Assembly: GCA_963713445.1 (NCBI GenBank)
Contig: CAVQMB010000026.1
Coordinates: forward strand, 29,350 to 93,349
Source: CAVQMB01 sp963713445
GTDB taxonomy: Bacteria; Pseudomonadota; Gammaproteobacteria; Competibacterales; Competibacteraceae
Length of the DNA stretch: 64,000 bases
Direction: 5' to 3'
In this document: positions 26,031 through 36,129 of the stretch, in pieces
Numbering within the stretch: position 1 is the first letter of the stretch
Layout of the letters: every line of letters begins with the position of its first letter
Made by a program: the position numbers and the translations under genes
Notes under the pieces: model-generated
What the model saw: the letters and a program-made list of their open reading frames with translations, nothing else
Database searches by the model: none
What the model was told of the DNA's origin: nothing

Positions 26031-28447
26031 TGCAACAACCTTCTGAAGAACGCGCTTATGGAGTCATCCCCACCATTGCCCTGCCCGCCAGCGGCTCCCT
26101 GGCCCGCCGGAGCACCGGCATACTGGCTACTGCAGGGTGCCCACTGAGTGGGCGCCGAACCGGCGATAAAGGGCACCATAGCGGCACCCGCACAACTGCT
26201 GTCTGCCAGCTCATCGGTACTGGGATCAACCAGCACCTGCTGGATATCGGATGGGACGGCAGGATCAAGCGGCTGCAACGGCAGGTGTTTCATGATCGCC
26301 AGCCACACCGGAAGCGCCCCGCTGGCCCCGGTCAGCTTGGTCGGTTTGTTGTCGTCGCGCCCGACCCAGACCACCGTCAACAGATTGCCGCTAAAACCGG
26401 AAAACCAGCTGTCGCGGTAGTTGTCAGTGGTCCCGGTTTTGCCAGCGATGTGCATGTCCGGCAACGCGCGGTCGACCGCACGGCCGGTGCCGTTGGTCAC
26501 CACCCGCTGCATGGCCCGGGTAATCAGATATTCCGGACCGGGGTTGATCACCTTGTGTAGCTGCAGCTCGTAGAGCCGCGGCAAAGGCTGCCCGCTGGCC
26601 GTCGTGACCTCGGTAATCGCCCGCAGCGGCACCCGGTAACCACCGCTCGCAAACGAGCTATAGAGGCTGGCGATATCGTATGGCGATACCCCCACAGCTC
26701 CCAACAACAGCGACGGATAGGGTTTCAGGTCGACGCCGTCCAGCCCCAGCTTCTTGAGCGTCTTGATGACATTATTGAGCCCCAGATCAAGTCCCAGCCG
26801 TGAGGTCGCCACGTTGTAGGAATGTGCCAGCGCGTCCTCCAGCGGCACCTCGCCATGATAGCGCCGGCTGTAGTTGTGCGGCTCCCAGACTTTACCATCG
26901 GGCGCCGTATAAACCAGTTTGTCATCGTCCAGCAGCGTCGTGAGGGTGTAGTGCTTAGGACGTTCCAGCGCGGTCAGGTAAATCGCCGGTTTCAGCAGTG
27001 ATCCGGCGGAACGCTGGATGTCTAGGGCTCGATTATAGCCTTTCAGCCGCGGGTCGCGACCACCCACCACCGCCCGCACCTCGCCGGTCTGACTGTCCAC
27101 CACGACGGCACCGACCTGCAATGCATCGGCTGGCAGTTTCTTTTCCTTATCCAGTTTAGGCAGTTCCTGCTCGACCGCCTTATCAGCTACCGCCTGAACC
27201 TCAGGATCGAGCGTGGTAAAAACGCGCAACCCCTCGTCGGTCAGGTCCTGCTGACGATAATTTTTCAGCAACTGACGCTGGACCAGGTCGACGAACGCCG
27301 GATACCGCTCATGCACCCGCGGTGGTTTGGCGGTCACTTCGAGCGGATTCTGCTTGGCGATATCGGCATCATGCCGACTGATCAGATGCTGGCTCACCAT
27401 GATATCAAGCACGGTATTGCGGCGGGACTTGGCACGCTCGGGGTAGCGCCGTGGATTGTAGTACGAAGGCGCCTGCACCATGCCGACCAGGAGAGCGACC
27501 TGCGGCAGATCCAGTTCCTTCAGATTCCGGTCGAAGTAGAATCGGGCGGCCAGTGCAAACCCATGGATCGAATGATTGCCGTTCTGACCGAGATAAACCT
27601 CGTTGGAATAAGCCTCCAGGATCTGGTCCTTGGTATAGCGCTGTTCCAGCAACACGGCCATCAGAATCTCCTTCAGTTTGCGGCTGATGGTCCGCTTGTC
27701 GGTCAGAAAGAAGTTCTTGACCAGCTGCTGGGTCAGTGTGCTGCCACCCTGGACGATGTGACCGGCCCGGATATCCACCCACAGCGCCCGCAGCATGCCC
27801 TTGATGTCGATGCCGATGTTACTGTAATACGTGCGGTCCTCGACGGCTATCAAGGTATCCACCAGCACCGGCGGCAGATCCTTGAACCGAACCAGGATGC
27901 GGTCATCGCCGCTGGCTGGATAGATCGCCGCAATCTCGGTCGGCTGCAGTCGTATCAGCGCCGGTTCCGGCTTGCCGTCCAGGCTTTTCAGCACCTTCAG
28001 CGTGTCACCGGAAAAGCGTACTTTGATCTTGCGGGCCGGCTCCTCGCCGTCCCAGAATTTGAAGTCCCGTGTGTAGATAACGAAGCTGTCACCGTCATGA
28101 TCATAGCTACCGGGCTTGCTGGGATCCGACGATTTGCGGTACGGCAGCAGCCCCAGTTCTTCCTTGAGGTCGGCCGGGCTCAAATGCTCGCCAGCGAACA
28201 GTTGCAGCGGTCGCGCATACACCCGCGCCGGAAGCGCCCAACGCCGGCCGGCGAATTTTTCCTGGATCACCTGGTCCAGTTTGGCCATGTAGACCGCTAA
28301 TGCAAGCCCGCCGACAATGCCGATGCCGAGCGACAGCGTGAAGAAGAGCCCCAGCAACCGGCGCCCCAGACCGCGTCCCGGCGTAGCTTCAGGACTACGC
28401 CGCTGGCGGTGCCGGCGCCGCCCCTTTAGAGAAGAGGATTTGGCCAT
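26027..28447 (-). CDS. mrcB: Penicillin-binding protein 1B (bifunctional peptidoglycan synthase)
   Basis: An 806-residue class A PBP that polymerises and cross-links peptidoglycan in the periplasm. In order: basic cytoplasmic tail, membrane anchor (LLGLFFTLSLGIGIVGGLAL), UB2H regulatory domain (about residues 85-185), GT51 glycosyltransferase (EDRTYYSNIGID and GGSTLTQQLVKN) and transpeptidase domain with SLLK, SYN (AHSYNVATSRLG) and KTGTTDNYRDSWF. The UB2H domain is where a lipoprotein activator docks, which fits the coupled TPR lipoprotein gene downstream. It is divergent from tamA across 53 bases. Confidence 0.96.
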   Translation of the reverse strand: MAKSSSLKGRRRHRQRRSPEATPGRGLGRRLLGLFFTLSLGIGIVGGLALAVYMAKLDQVIQEKFAGRRWALPARVYARPLQLFAGEHLSPADLKEELGLLPYRKSSDPSKPGSYDHDGDSFVIYTRDFKFWDGEEPARKIKVRFSGDTLKVLKSLDGKPEPALIRLQPTEIAAIYPASGDDRILVRFKDLPPVLVDTLIAVEDRTYYSNIGIDIKGMLRALWVDIRAGHIVQGGSTLTQQLVKNFFLTDKRTISRKLKEILMAVLLEQRYTKDQILEAYSNEVYLGQNGNHSIHGFALAARFYFDRNLKELDLPQVALLVGMVQAPSYYNPRRYPERAKSRRNTVLDIMVSQHLISRHDADIAKQNPLEVTAKPPRVHERYPAFVDLVQRQLLKNYRQQDLTDEGLRVFTTLDPEVQAVADKAVEQELPKLDKEKKLPADALQVGAVVVDSQTGEVRAVVGGRDPRLKGYNRALDIQRSAGSLLKPAIYLTALERPKHYTLTTLLDDDKLVYTAPDGKVWEPHNYSRRYHGEVPLEDALAHSYNVATSRLGLDLGLNNVIKTLKKLGLDGVDLKPYPSLLLGAVGVSPYDIASLYSSFASGGYRVPLRAITEVTTASGQPLPRLYELQLHKVINPGPEYLITRAMQRVVTNGTGRAVDRALPDMHIAGKTGTTDNYRDSWFSGFSGNLLTVVWVGRDDNKPTKLTGASGALPVWLAIMKHLPLQPLDPAVPSDIQQVLVDPSTDELADSSCAGAAMVPFIAGSAPTQWAPCSSQYAGAPAGQGAAGGQGNGGDDSISAFFRRLLQ

Positions 28448-28500
28448 CGAATTTGGAGTGGGAATGACTTCCGATTGGACTGAGTTAAGATAGCATTCTA

Positions 28501-30315
28501 ATGAAGACCCTCGCCGCCACCAACCTCAAGATCCGGCAGGCACGTCGATGCGGTCATATGACTGCGCAGGCGTTGATCTGGTTCATCCTCATTGCGTTTC
28601 AGCTGGCAGTGCCCGTCACCGCGCGGGCGGCCAAGCCGGGGCTGAGCGTCACGGTGCGAGGAATCAACGGTGCCCTCAAGGCTAACGCAATGGCGTTCCT
28701 GCAGATTGCACAACTGGCCAAATCGGACCAGCCGTTGCCCGGCCCAGCCCGAATCCGCTACCTGCATCAGCAAGCCGGGCATGAAATCAAGCAGGCCCTG
28801 CAGCCGTTCGGCTACTATCAGCCTACCATCGATAGCTCGTTGAAGCAGACTCCGGCCGGTGGCTGGCAGGCAGTCTACACCATTGCGCACGGGCCCGCGT
28901 TACCGATCGGCAAGATTGACATCCGCGTGGTCGGACCGGGCAAAGACGACCCCACGTTTCGCAAGATCATCACCAACACTCCCATAAAGAAGGGCCAAAC
29001 GCTCAATCAGCAGGCTTACGACAAGCTGAAGTCGGCCCTGCAATCGGCAGCGACCGAGCGGGGTTACTTCGATGCCCATATGCTGGTGAACCGGATTGTG
29101 ATCGATCTGCAAAACTACCAGGCGACGGTAATCGTCCACTATGACACCGGCGAACGTTATCGGCTTGGCAAGGTCACTTTCACTAAGTCGCCACTGTGGC
29201 CGAAACTGCTGCAGCGTTACGTCACTTTTCACCCGGGCGATCCCTACGACGCCGCCGAACTGCTGAAATTGCAAAGCGACCTTCTAAGTAGCGATTATTT
29301 CGATCAGGTCACCATCGACGCACCGCCCAACAAAGCGGTCAAGCATGTCATTCCGGTGACGGTTGAACTGTCCATGCGCAAGCGCAGCAAGTATACCTTC
29401 GGGCTGGGCTATGCCACCGACACCGGGATCCACGGACGCGCCGATTTCAAGCGCCGCTGGGTCAACAAACGCGGCCATTCGTTCGATGTGCAACTGGCCG
29501 CATCCCAGATCAAGGGTACCCTGGGCTTCGCCTACAGCATTCCGGGCAAAAAGCCGCAGACCGACGCCTACAAGATCCGCTTCACAGTGGCCCGCGAAAA
29601 CTCCAGCAACAAGGACTACCTCAACGCCGATCTGGGATTCACAAAACAGTATTTCAGCCACGGCTGGACCAAACTTTACAACCTCGATTACCTGTGGGAG
29701 CGGTTCAACCCCGGCACCGGCAACCGGAACACGACACTTCTGATCCCGGACGTCAACTGGTCACGGGTCGACGCCGACAACCGACTCGACGTCAGCGACG
29801 GCAGCTCGCTGACGCTGGACGCCAAGGCCGCCGCCAAGCCACTGTTGTCCTCGCTGTCGTTTGTGCAGCTCAGCGTACACTACAAATGGATCCACTCATT
29901 CAACTCCCGCAACCGATTGATCCTGCGCACGGCGGCGGGCGGTACCCTGCTCAATAATGCCGATTTCGATCAGTTCCCGACTTCGCTGCGGTTCTTTGCC
30001 GGCGGTGACAATAGCGTACGCGGCTATGCCCTCGACAGTATCGGCCCGGTCGACAGTCAGGGTAATGTGGTGGGGGGAAAACGTCTGCTAGTGGGTAGCA
30101 TCGAATACGACTACCGGATCTTCGGCCGCTGGAGTGTGGCGGCTTTCGTCGACAGCGGCGATGCCTTCGACACCAGCCCCAGCTTCAAAACCGGCGCCGG
30201 CGTCGGTCTGCGCTGGCGCTCACCGGTAGGCCCCATAAGAATCGACCTGGCACACGGGTTCGAGAAACCGGGCGACCCGTTCCGCATCCATTTCAGCATT
30301 GGCCCTGAGCTCTGA
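28501..30315 (+). CDS. tamA: Translocation and assembly module outer-membrane protein TamA
   Basis: An Omp85-family outer-membrane protein that works with TamB in envelope lipid transport and protein insertion. A signal sequence (ALIWFILIAFQLAVPVTARA) precedes three POTRA-type domains (about residues 45-265) and a C-terminal 16-strand barrel with the lid-lock motif NSVRGYALDSIG and terminal GPIRIDLAHGF strand. The upstream ATG at 28501 gives a 20-residue basic extension before the signal; an internal ATG at 28558 would be more usual. tamB begins nine bases after the stop, so the pair is an operon. Confidence 0.93.
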   Translation: MKTLAATNLKIRQARRCGHMTAQALIWFILIAFQLAVPVTARAAKPGLSVTVRGINGALKANAMAFLQIAQLAKSDQPLPGPARIRYLHQQAGHEIKQALQPFGYYQPTIDSSLKQTPAGGWQAVYTIAHGPALPIGKIDIRVVGPGKDDPTFRKIITNTPIKKGQTLNQQAYDKLKSALQSAATERGYFDAHMLVNRIVIDLQNYQATVIVHYDTGERYRLGKVTFTKSPLWPKLLQRYVTFHPGDPYDAAELLKLQSDLLSSDYFDQVTIDAPPNKAVKHVIPVTVELSMRKRSKYTFGLGYATDTGIHGRADFKRRWVNKRGHSFDVQLAASQIKGTLGFAYSIPGKKPQTDAYKIRFTVARENSSNKDYLNADLGFTKQYFSHGWTKLYNLDYLWERFNPGTGNRNTTLLIPDVNWSRVDADNRLDVSDGSSLTLDAKAAAKPLLSSLSFVQLSVHYKWIHSFNSRNRLILRTAAGGTLLNNADFDQFPTSLRFFAGGDNSVRGYALDSIGPVDSQGNVVGGKRLLVGSIEYDYRIFGRWSVAAFVDSGDAFDTSPSFKTGAGVGLRWRSPVGPIRIDLAHGFEKPGDPFRIHFSIGPEL

Positions 30316-30323
30316 GACGCCCT

Positions 30324-33300
30324 GTGCGCACACTGCGACGTCTGCTGAAACGGCTGCTATTGCTGCTGCTATTCCTGCTACTATTGCTGCTTATGGTGGC
30401 GGTACTGGCGCTGTTCACCCAACCCGGCCTGCGCGCCACCCTGGATCTGGCCGGTCAGCTAGTACCCGGTTTCGGCTATGAGCATCTGCAGGGCAGCTTG
30501 TGGCGCAGCCTGACCCTAACCGGCCTGCACTACCGCGACGGTGACCTGAGACTGCAGGTCAAACAACTGCGACTGGACTGGAAACCGGACGATCTGCTGG
30601 CGCGGCGGTTGCATATCCAGCGCCTGGAACTCGACGGCACCCGCCTCAGACTTCCCGCCAGCAAAGCGGCGGCGCAAACCACCGGACCGCTCAGCCTGCC
30701 CAATGTCAGCCTGCCGTTCGACGTCAGTATCGATGCCCTGAAAATCCGGGACCTGCAGGTCCAGCGAATCGGCAGCGCCAAACCGACGGTGTTACAAGAG
30801 CTGGCGCTGCGCGCGCGCACCGATCAAGGCCGGCTGCAACTGGAGTCGCTCGATATCAACGCCGACCAGGCCCAACTGGCTGTGCATGGCGAACTGACAC
30901 CGCGCGGCACCTATCCTGTCAGACTGCAGTTTGACTGGCAGTGGCACGGTCTGAAGTATGGCCCGCTCAAGGGCAGTGGCGACATCACCGGCACCCTCGG
31001 TAAGATGCTCGTTGTCGATCAGCAACTAACCGGCTTGGTCACCGCCAAACTGGGCGCCAGGATCCGGCAACCGCTGACCACGCCATCCTGGCAAGCAACG
31101 CTACAACTGCACAGCGACAACCTGGGGTTGTTCAACCCCCGGCTCAAAGGCAGCCCACTCAACGCCGAGCTACACAGCCAGGGCAGCCTGCAGAATTTCA
31201 ACCTTACAGCGCAGCTGAACAGCGTCGTACCCGATTTCGGGCCGCTGAAGGCGACGCTCGATGCCACCGGCAACACCCAGCAGCTGCACATAAGGAAGCT
31301 CGATCTGAGCGCCGCTCAGCGCCCCCTGCAACTCACCGCCCAGGCCGATATCGATCTCCACCAGCAAACACTGGCCGCACACGGCCAGTGGCGGCAACTG
31401 GCCTGGCCACTGAGCGGACCGGCCCGCTACGCCAGCCCGCAGGGCCAGTTCAGGCTGAGCGGCACGCTCAAGGACTACCAATTGACCCTTGACGCCAAGC
31501 TGGACGGCTCGCAGCTAGGCGCCCTGGCAGTCAGTTTACGCGCCAACGGCAGCCGCCAGATGTTGCACCTGACCCGGCTGCAACTGAACGAGCCGGGTCA
31601 AAAACTGGACCTTTCCGCCACCGGTCAGGTCGGCCTTAAGGACCGCCGGTTCCAGATCGACGCCCACTGGCAGGCGCTGCGCTGGCCGCTCACCGGTACC
31701 GCCCGGGTCACCAGTCCGCAGGGCCAACTGACTGCCAGCGGCAGCCCGGCTGACTATCAGGCCGACCTGCAGACCCGGCTGGGCGGGCCGCTGCTCGGTA
31801 CGCTCGCGGCACGCGCCAGAGTTCAGGGCAACCTCAAGCAGGTCAAGCTCACCCGGTTCGAGATCAACGAACCGGCCGGCAAGCAGCCACTAAAGCTGCA
31901 GGCCCACGGTGAAGTCAGCCTTGGTACCCTTGACTTCCAGGCCCGGGGCGACTGGCAGCAGCTACGCTGGCCACTGCAGGGCACCCCGCAGTATCAAAGT
32001 CCCAGCGGTTCATTTGATACCAGTGGCAACCTGCAGGATTACAAGTTTCTGCTGCAGGCAAGCGCCGCCGGCCAAAATGTACCGGACGGCAAGTGGCGGG
32101 TGGAGGGAACGGGCTCCAGCAATGCACTCAAGCATCTCCAGTTACGTGGCGACACGCTGAACGGCACCCTCACTGGCGAGCTGCAGGCCCGCTGGAAACC
32201 GGCGCTCAGCTGGCAAGCCAGGGCGCAGGCCAAAGCGCTCGATCCTGGTGTCAAATGGCCGCAGTTCAAGGGCCATCTCGGCTTCACCCTGACCAGTACC
32301 GGCAGCCGAAACAACGGCGTGCTGACAGGTAACACACGCTTGACCGACCTGACCGGTGAGCTGGCCGGGAAACCGGTAGCCGGCAGCGCCGACATCCAGC
32401 TGACCGGCAGCAGGATTACCATCGCCCCGCTCAAGCTAGAGGCGGCCGGCGCCGATCTGCAGGCCAAGGGCGGACTGGGTCAACAGCTCGATCTGACCTG
32501 GCAACTCACTATTCCCGATCTCCATTCCCTGCTGCCGACTGGACGCGGCAGCATCCACGCCAGCGGGCAGCTTGCGGGTACCCGCAAGCTGCCCCGTGCC
32601 AACCTCGAGCTGGCATTGAATCAGGTGCGCCTGGGAAACAATCGTATCGACAGGCTGCAAGGCCGGGTCAAGCTCGACCTGAGCGGCACCAGCAAATCAC
32701 AGATTGATATTCAAGGGCGGGGACTGGCCGTCGCCGGTCAGCAATGGCGGCAGCTACGCATCACCGGCGCCGGCACACCCGCCGACAACGGTTTGCAGGC
32801 ACAGCTCGACGGCCAGCGTGGCCGCTTCGACCTGGCGCTGCAGGGCGGCGTCAAGGGCGCCGTCTGGCACGGTCGCCTGACCCGATTGAGCGTGCGCCAG
32901 TCGGTTGCCGGCAACTGGCGCCTGAGTCAGCCCGCAGCGCTGCAGCTCAGCACCAGCACAGCTAAGCTCGATCAGGCCTGTATCGCCAGCGCGCCCAGCC
33001 GGGTGTGCCTCGATGGCAGCTGGCAGAAATCGGGGCCGGCGCAAGGCAAGGTAGTACTGGAACGCTTGAATCTGGCCCGGTTCCAGAGCCTGCTGCCTGC
33101 CGGCACTCAGCTAAGCAACAGTTTGTCGGGCCAGATCAGTGGCCGCTACAGCGCGGCTGGCAAACCTGACGGCAAGGTCACCCTCAAGCTCAGTGGCGGG
33201 ACATTACGGGTCGTCGAGCAGGGCCGCCCGCTCACGCTGAATCTGGGCCAGAGCACTCTTGATGGCACCCTGGATGCTGCTCGCGCCCGGGCCGAACTGC

Positions 33301-34634
33301 ACCTGGATCTGGGCCAGCTCGGCAAGGTCGGCAGCGTGATCAGCGTAACTGACCCGCTCAGCCAGGGCCGCCTCGACGGTCGCCTGCAGGCCGCACTCCA
33401 GCACTTCGATATCGTGTCCAAGCTGGCACCCCAGCTGCAGGACCTGAAAGGCAGGGTCAACGCCGACCTGAAGCTGAGTGGTACCTACAAAGCCCCGGTG
33501 GCACGCGGCCAGGTCAAGCTCACCGGCGGGGCTGTCACGGTGCCCCAGGCCGGCGTCAAAATCCAGGATATCCAGCTCGAGGCCAGCGGCAGCGGCAGTG
33601 ATCAGCTCCAGTTCACCGGGTCGGCGCAATCCGGCCAGGGTACGCTCAAGTTGAGCGGCCGCTACCGGCTGGGTGAACAGCAACTCAAGCTGACCATAAC
33701 GGGCGACAAGTTTGAAACCCTAAACACCTTTTCCAAGGTTATTATCAGCCCCGACCTGCAACTGGCGATCAGCCCGAAGGCGATCCAGGTCAGCGGCGAG
33801 GTCAAGGTGCCGACTGCCAACATCGCACCACCGCCCAGCCTGGCCAGTCGGGTGAGTCCATCGTCGGATGTGGTGATCGTGCGCCAGGCCAACGGCAAAC
33901 CTCCGCCGAAGCCGCTGACCCGTCAGTTGAATGCCCATCTGCGGGTAATACTGGGCGATCAGGTCTGGGTCACAGCCGGCGGATTCCGCGGCCAGCTCAA
34001 GGGCAGTCTGGTCATTGACCAGACGCCTCAGCTGGCACCGCGCGCCTCCGGCTCGGTTGAAGTGGTGGCCGGCAACTACAAGGTGTACGGCCAGACGCTT
34101 GACATCGAACGCGGCCGCCTGCTGTTCAGTGGCGGCCCGGTCGACAATCCGGGCCTCGATCTGTTGGTGTCGCGCAATTTCGACAGCGGCGCCACGACGG
34201 TCGGCGCCCAGATCACCGGCAGTCTGCGCCAACCCAAGCTGCGGCTGTTCTCGACGCCGGCTATGGCCAACAGCAGCATTCTGTCCTATCTGGTGTTCGG
34301 TCATGGCCCGGGTGACAACAGTAGCAATCAGAATGCCTTGTTGCTGCAGGCAGCAGCGGCGCTCGGCGCCAGTGGGGGCAACTTCCTGACCAAAGGCGTG
34401 GCCAAGGACCTGGGGCTTGATGTGCAGTTCACCGGGGGCAGCACGCCACAGGATTCAGCCGTCGCCATTGGCCGCTATCTGGCCCCCGGGCTGTATGTCA
34501 GCTACGGCATCGGACTGTTCGATGCCGTCAACAAATTCACCCTACGCTACAAACTGGGCAAGCACTTGAGCGTGGAGTCATCCAGTACCGGCAGTTCGAA
34601 CAGCGTCGACCTGCTGTACACTATTCAGCATTAG
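30324..34634 (+). CDS. tamB: Translocation and assembly module protein TamB
   Basis: A 1436-residue AsmA-like protein spanning the periplasm, anchored by an extremely Leu-rich N-terminal helix (RLLLLLLFLLLLLLMVAVLA). The long middle part consists of beta-rich repeats forming a lipid-conducting groove, and the last 350 residues are the DUF490/TamB domain that contacts TamA (DFTGGSTPQD-like ending, GLYVSYGIGLFDAVNKFTLR). Three copies of a 92-96 residue repeat with GxWxxLxWPLxG occur near residues 353, 445 and 541. It follows tamA by nine bases. Confidence 0.95.
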   Translation: MRTLRRLLKRLLLLLLFLLLLLLMVAVLALFTQPGLRATLDLAGQLVPGFGYEHLQGSLWRSLTLTGLHYRDGDLRLQVKQLRLDWKPDDLLARRLHIQRLELDGTRLRLPASKAAAQTTGPLSLPNVSLPFDVSIDALKIRDLQVQRIGSAKPTVLQELALRARTDQGRLQLESLDINADQAQLAVHGELTPRGTYPVRLQFDWQWHGLKYGPLKGSGDITGTLGKMLVVDQQLTGLVTAKLGARIRQPLTTPSWQATLQLHSDNLGLFNPRLKGSPLNAELHSQGSLQNFNLTAQLNSVVPDFGPLKATLDATGNTQQLHIRKLDLSAAQRPLQLTAQADIDLHQQTLAAHGQWRQLAWPLSGPARYASPQGQFRLSGTLKDYQLTLDAKLDGSQLGALAVSLRANGSRQMLHLTRLQLNEPGQKLDLSATGQVGLKDRRFQIDAHWQALRWPLTGTARVTSPQGQLTASGSPADYQADLQTRLGGPLLGTLAARARVQGNLKQVKLTRFEINEPAGKQPLKLQAHGEVSLGTLDFQARGDWQQLRWPLQGTPQYQSPSGSFDTSGNLQDYKFLLQASAAGQNVPDGKWRVEGTGSSNALKHLQLRGDTLNGTLTGELQARWKPALSWQARAQAKALDPGVKWPQFKGHLGFTLTSTGSRNNGVLTGNTRLTDLTGELAGKPVAGSADIQLTGSRITIAPLKLEAAGADLQAKGGLGQQLDLTWQLTIPDLHSLLPTGRGSIHASGQLAGTRKLPRANLELALNQVRLGNNRIDRLQGRVKLDLSGTSKSQIDIQGRGLAVAGQQWRQLRITGAGTPADNGLQAQLDGQRGRFDLALQGGVKGAVWHGRLTRLSVRQSVAGNWRLSQPAALQLSTSTAKLDQACIASAPSRVCLDGSWQKSGPAQGKVVLERLNLARFQSLLPAGTQLSNSLSGQISGRYSAAGKPDGKVTLKLSGGTLRVVEQGRPLTLNLGQSTLDGTLDAARARAELHLDLGQLGKVGSVISVTDPLSQGRLDGRLQAALQHFDIVSKLAPQLQDLKGRVNADLKLSGTYKAPVARGQVKLTGGAVTVPQAGVKIQDIQLEASGSGSDQLQFTGSAQSGQGTLKLSGRYRLGEQQLKLTITGDKFETLNTFSKVIISPDLQLAISPKAIQVSGEVKVPTANIAPPPSLASRVSPSSDVVIVRQANGKPPPKPLTRQLNAHLRVILGDQVWVTAGGFRGQLKGSLVIDQTPQLAPRASGSVEVVAGNYKVYGQTLDIERGRLLFSGGPVDNPGLDLLVSRNFDSGATTVGAQITGSLRQPKLRLFSTPAMANSSILSYLVFGHGPGDNSSNQNALLLQAAAALGASGGNFLTKGVAKDLGLDVQFTGGSTPQDSAVAIGRYLAPGLYVSYGIGLFDAVNKFTLRYKLGKHLSVESSSTGSSNSVDLLYTIQH

Positions 34635-34720
34635 GCCAAACCAAAAAACCCGCTACCGGTCTTGCTTGCAGTGAATAATGCCAGCCACACCAAGGACACG
34701 ATTGGAGGATGCAGTTGATA

Positions 34721-36106
34721 ATGCAGCGGTGGATGCGATGGCCCGTTGGTCTCATGCTGCTGGCTCTGGCCACAGTCGCGACAGCGGTTGAACTCCCGGA
34801 CTTTACCCAGCTCATTGCCGCCAATCGGGCCGCGGTGGTCAGTATCGACAGCCGCAGCGGCGAAACAGCGCCGGACAACCCGTTGGACCAGCTGCCGCTA
34901 CCCAAGAACAGCCCCTATCGCGATTTCTTCAAGCGCTTCTTCAAGGATCACCCGCAGCAGGACCAGCCGGCGCCGGCGGCGGTGGGTTCAGGCTTCATCA
35001 TTTCGAGCGACGGCTATATCCTGACCAACGCCCACGTGGTCAAAGACCGCCACTCGATCACCGCGGTAATGAGCGATCGCAGCGAATATCGCGCCAGGCT
35101 GATCGGCAGCGATCCGCGCACCGACATCGCCCTGCTCAAGATCGACGCCCACGATCTGCCGGTGGTGCACATCGGCGATGCCAGCACGCTCAAGGTAGGC
35201 CAGTGGGTGCTGGCCATCGGTTCCCCGTTCGGCTTCGACTACACGGCCACGCAGGGCATCATCAGCGGCCTCGGTCGCAGCCTCCCGGGTGCCAACTATG
35301 TTCCGTTCATCCAGACCGATGCCGCGGTCAATCCGGGCAATTCCGGTGGGCCGCTGTTCAACCTGGCGGGTAAAGTCATCGGCATCAACTCGCAGATTTA
35401 CAGTCGCACCGGTGGTTACGAAGGGCTCTCGTTCGCGATTCCGATCGATGTCGCCATGGCTGTCGTCAAGCAACTGCAAGCCGGTGGCAAGGCGGTGTAT
35501 GGCTGGCTCGGCGTGGTGATTCAGGATGTGACTACGCCGCTCGCCCACACCCTCGGCCTGCAGCGCCCGCAGGGCGCACTGGTCACCCAGGTGCTCCCGA
35601 CCAGCCCGGCGGCCCGCAGCGGGGTCAAACCCGGTGACGTGATCATAAGCTTCGACGGCAAGGCCGTGGCCACGTCCAGTGCGCTACCACCCATGGTCGG
35701 GCGCATCAAGCCAGGTAGCGCCGCGACACTGACCATCATCCGCGACGGTAAGCGACAACAACTGCACCTGACCATCGAGCCCCTGCCGGGCAATCCGCAA
35801 GCCCTGCTCGAAGCGCCGGCTGCGAAGCCGCAGCCCGACATCAAGCGACTGGGGCTGGTGGTGGCACCAGTGGCCGCTGGCCAACCGGATGGCGTACTGG
35901 TCAAACGGGTTGCACCAGGACCGGCTGCCGCAGCCGGCATCCAAGCCGGCGACATCATCACCATGCTGGACCGGCAACCGATCAAGAACACCGCCGGGCT
36001 GAAGCGCATTGCCGCAGCGCTGCCCGCCGGCAAACCGATATCGATCCTGGTCCGTCGCGGTAACAGTTCACTGTTTCTGGCGCTGATCCTGGCGCCTAAA
36101 CAATAG
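34721..36106 (+). CDS. Do-family periplasmic serine protease (DegQ/DegP-like)
   Basis: A trypsin-fold protease with two PDZ domains that degrades or refolds damaged envelope proteins. After a signal peptide (VGLMLLALATVATA), the catalytic triad is visible: His in TNAHVVKDR, Asp in RTDIALLKI and Ser in NPGNSGGPLFN. PDZ1 covers GWLGVVIQDVT onward and PDZ2 begins near KRLGLVVAPVA. GGAGG directly abuts the ATG at 34709, so I prefer the ATG at 34721, twelve bases from the SD. Whether it is DegP or DegQ cannot be separated; the short Q-linker favours DegQ. Confidence 0.9.
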   Translation: MQRWMRWPVGLMLLALATVATAVELPDFTQLIAANRAAVVSIDSRSGETAPDNPLDQLPLPKNSPYRDFFKRFFKDHPQQDQPAPAAVGSGFIISSDGYILTNAHVVKDRHSITAVMSDRSEYRARLIGSDPRTDIALLKIDAHDLPVVHIGDASTLKVGQWVLAIGSPFGFDYTATQGIISGLGRSLPGANYVPFIQTDAAVNPGNSGGPLFNLAGKVIGINSQIYSRTGGYEGLSFAIPIDVAMAVVKQLQAGGKAVYGWLGVVIQDVTTPLAHTLGLQRPQGALVTQVLPTSPAARSGVKPGDVIISFDGKAVATSSALPPMVGRIKPGSAATLTIIRDGKRQQLHLTIEPLPGNPQALLEAPAAKPQPDIKRLGLVVAPVAAGQPDGVLVKRVAPGPAAAAGIQAGDIITMLDRQPIKNTAGLKRIAAALPAGKPISILVRRGNSSLFLALILAPKQ

Positions 36107-36129
36107 CGTTTGGCGGCGGTGACCCAGGC

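Noticed and set aside
33720..34304. Long minus-strand open frame opposite the end of tamB
   Set aside because: It is antisense to a well-conserved TamB domain; GC-rich third positions make such shadow frames common, and its translation matches no family.
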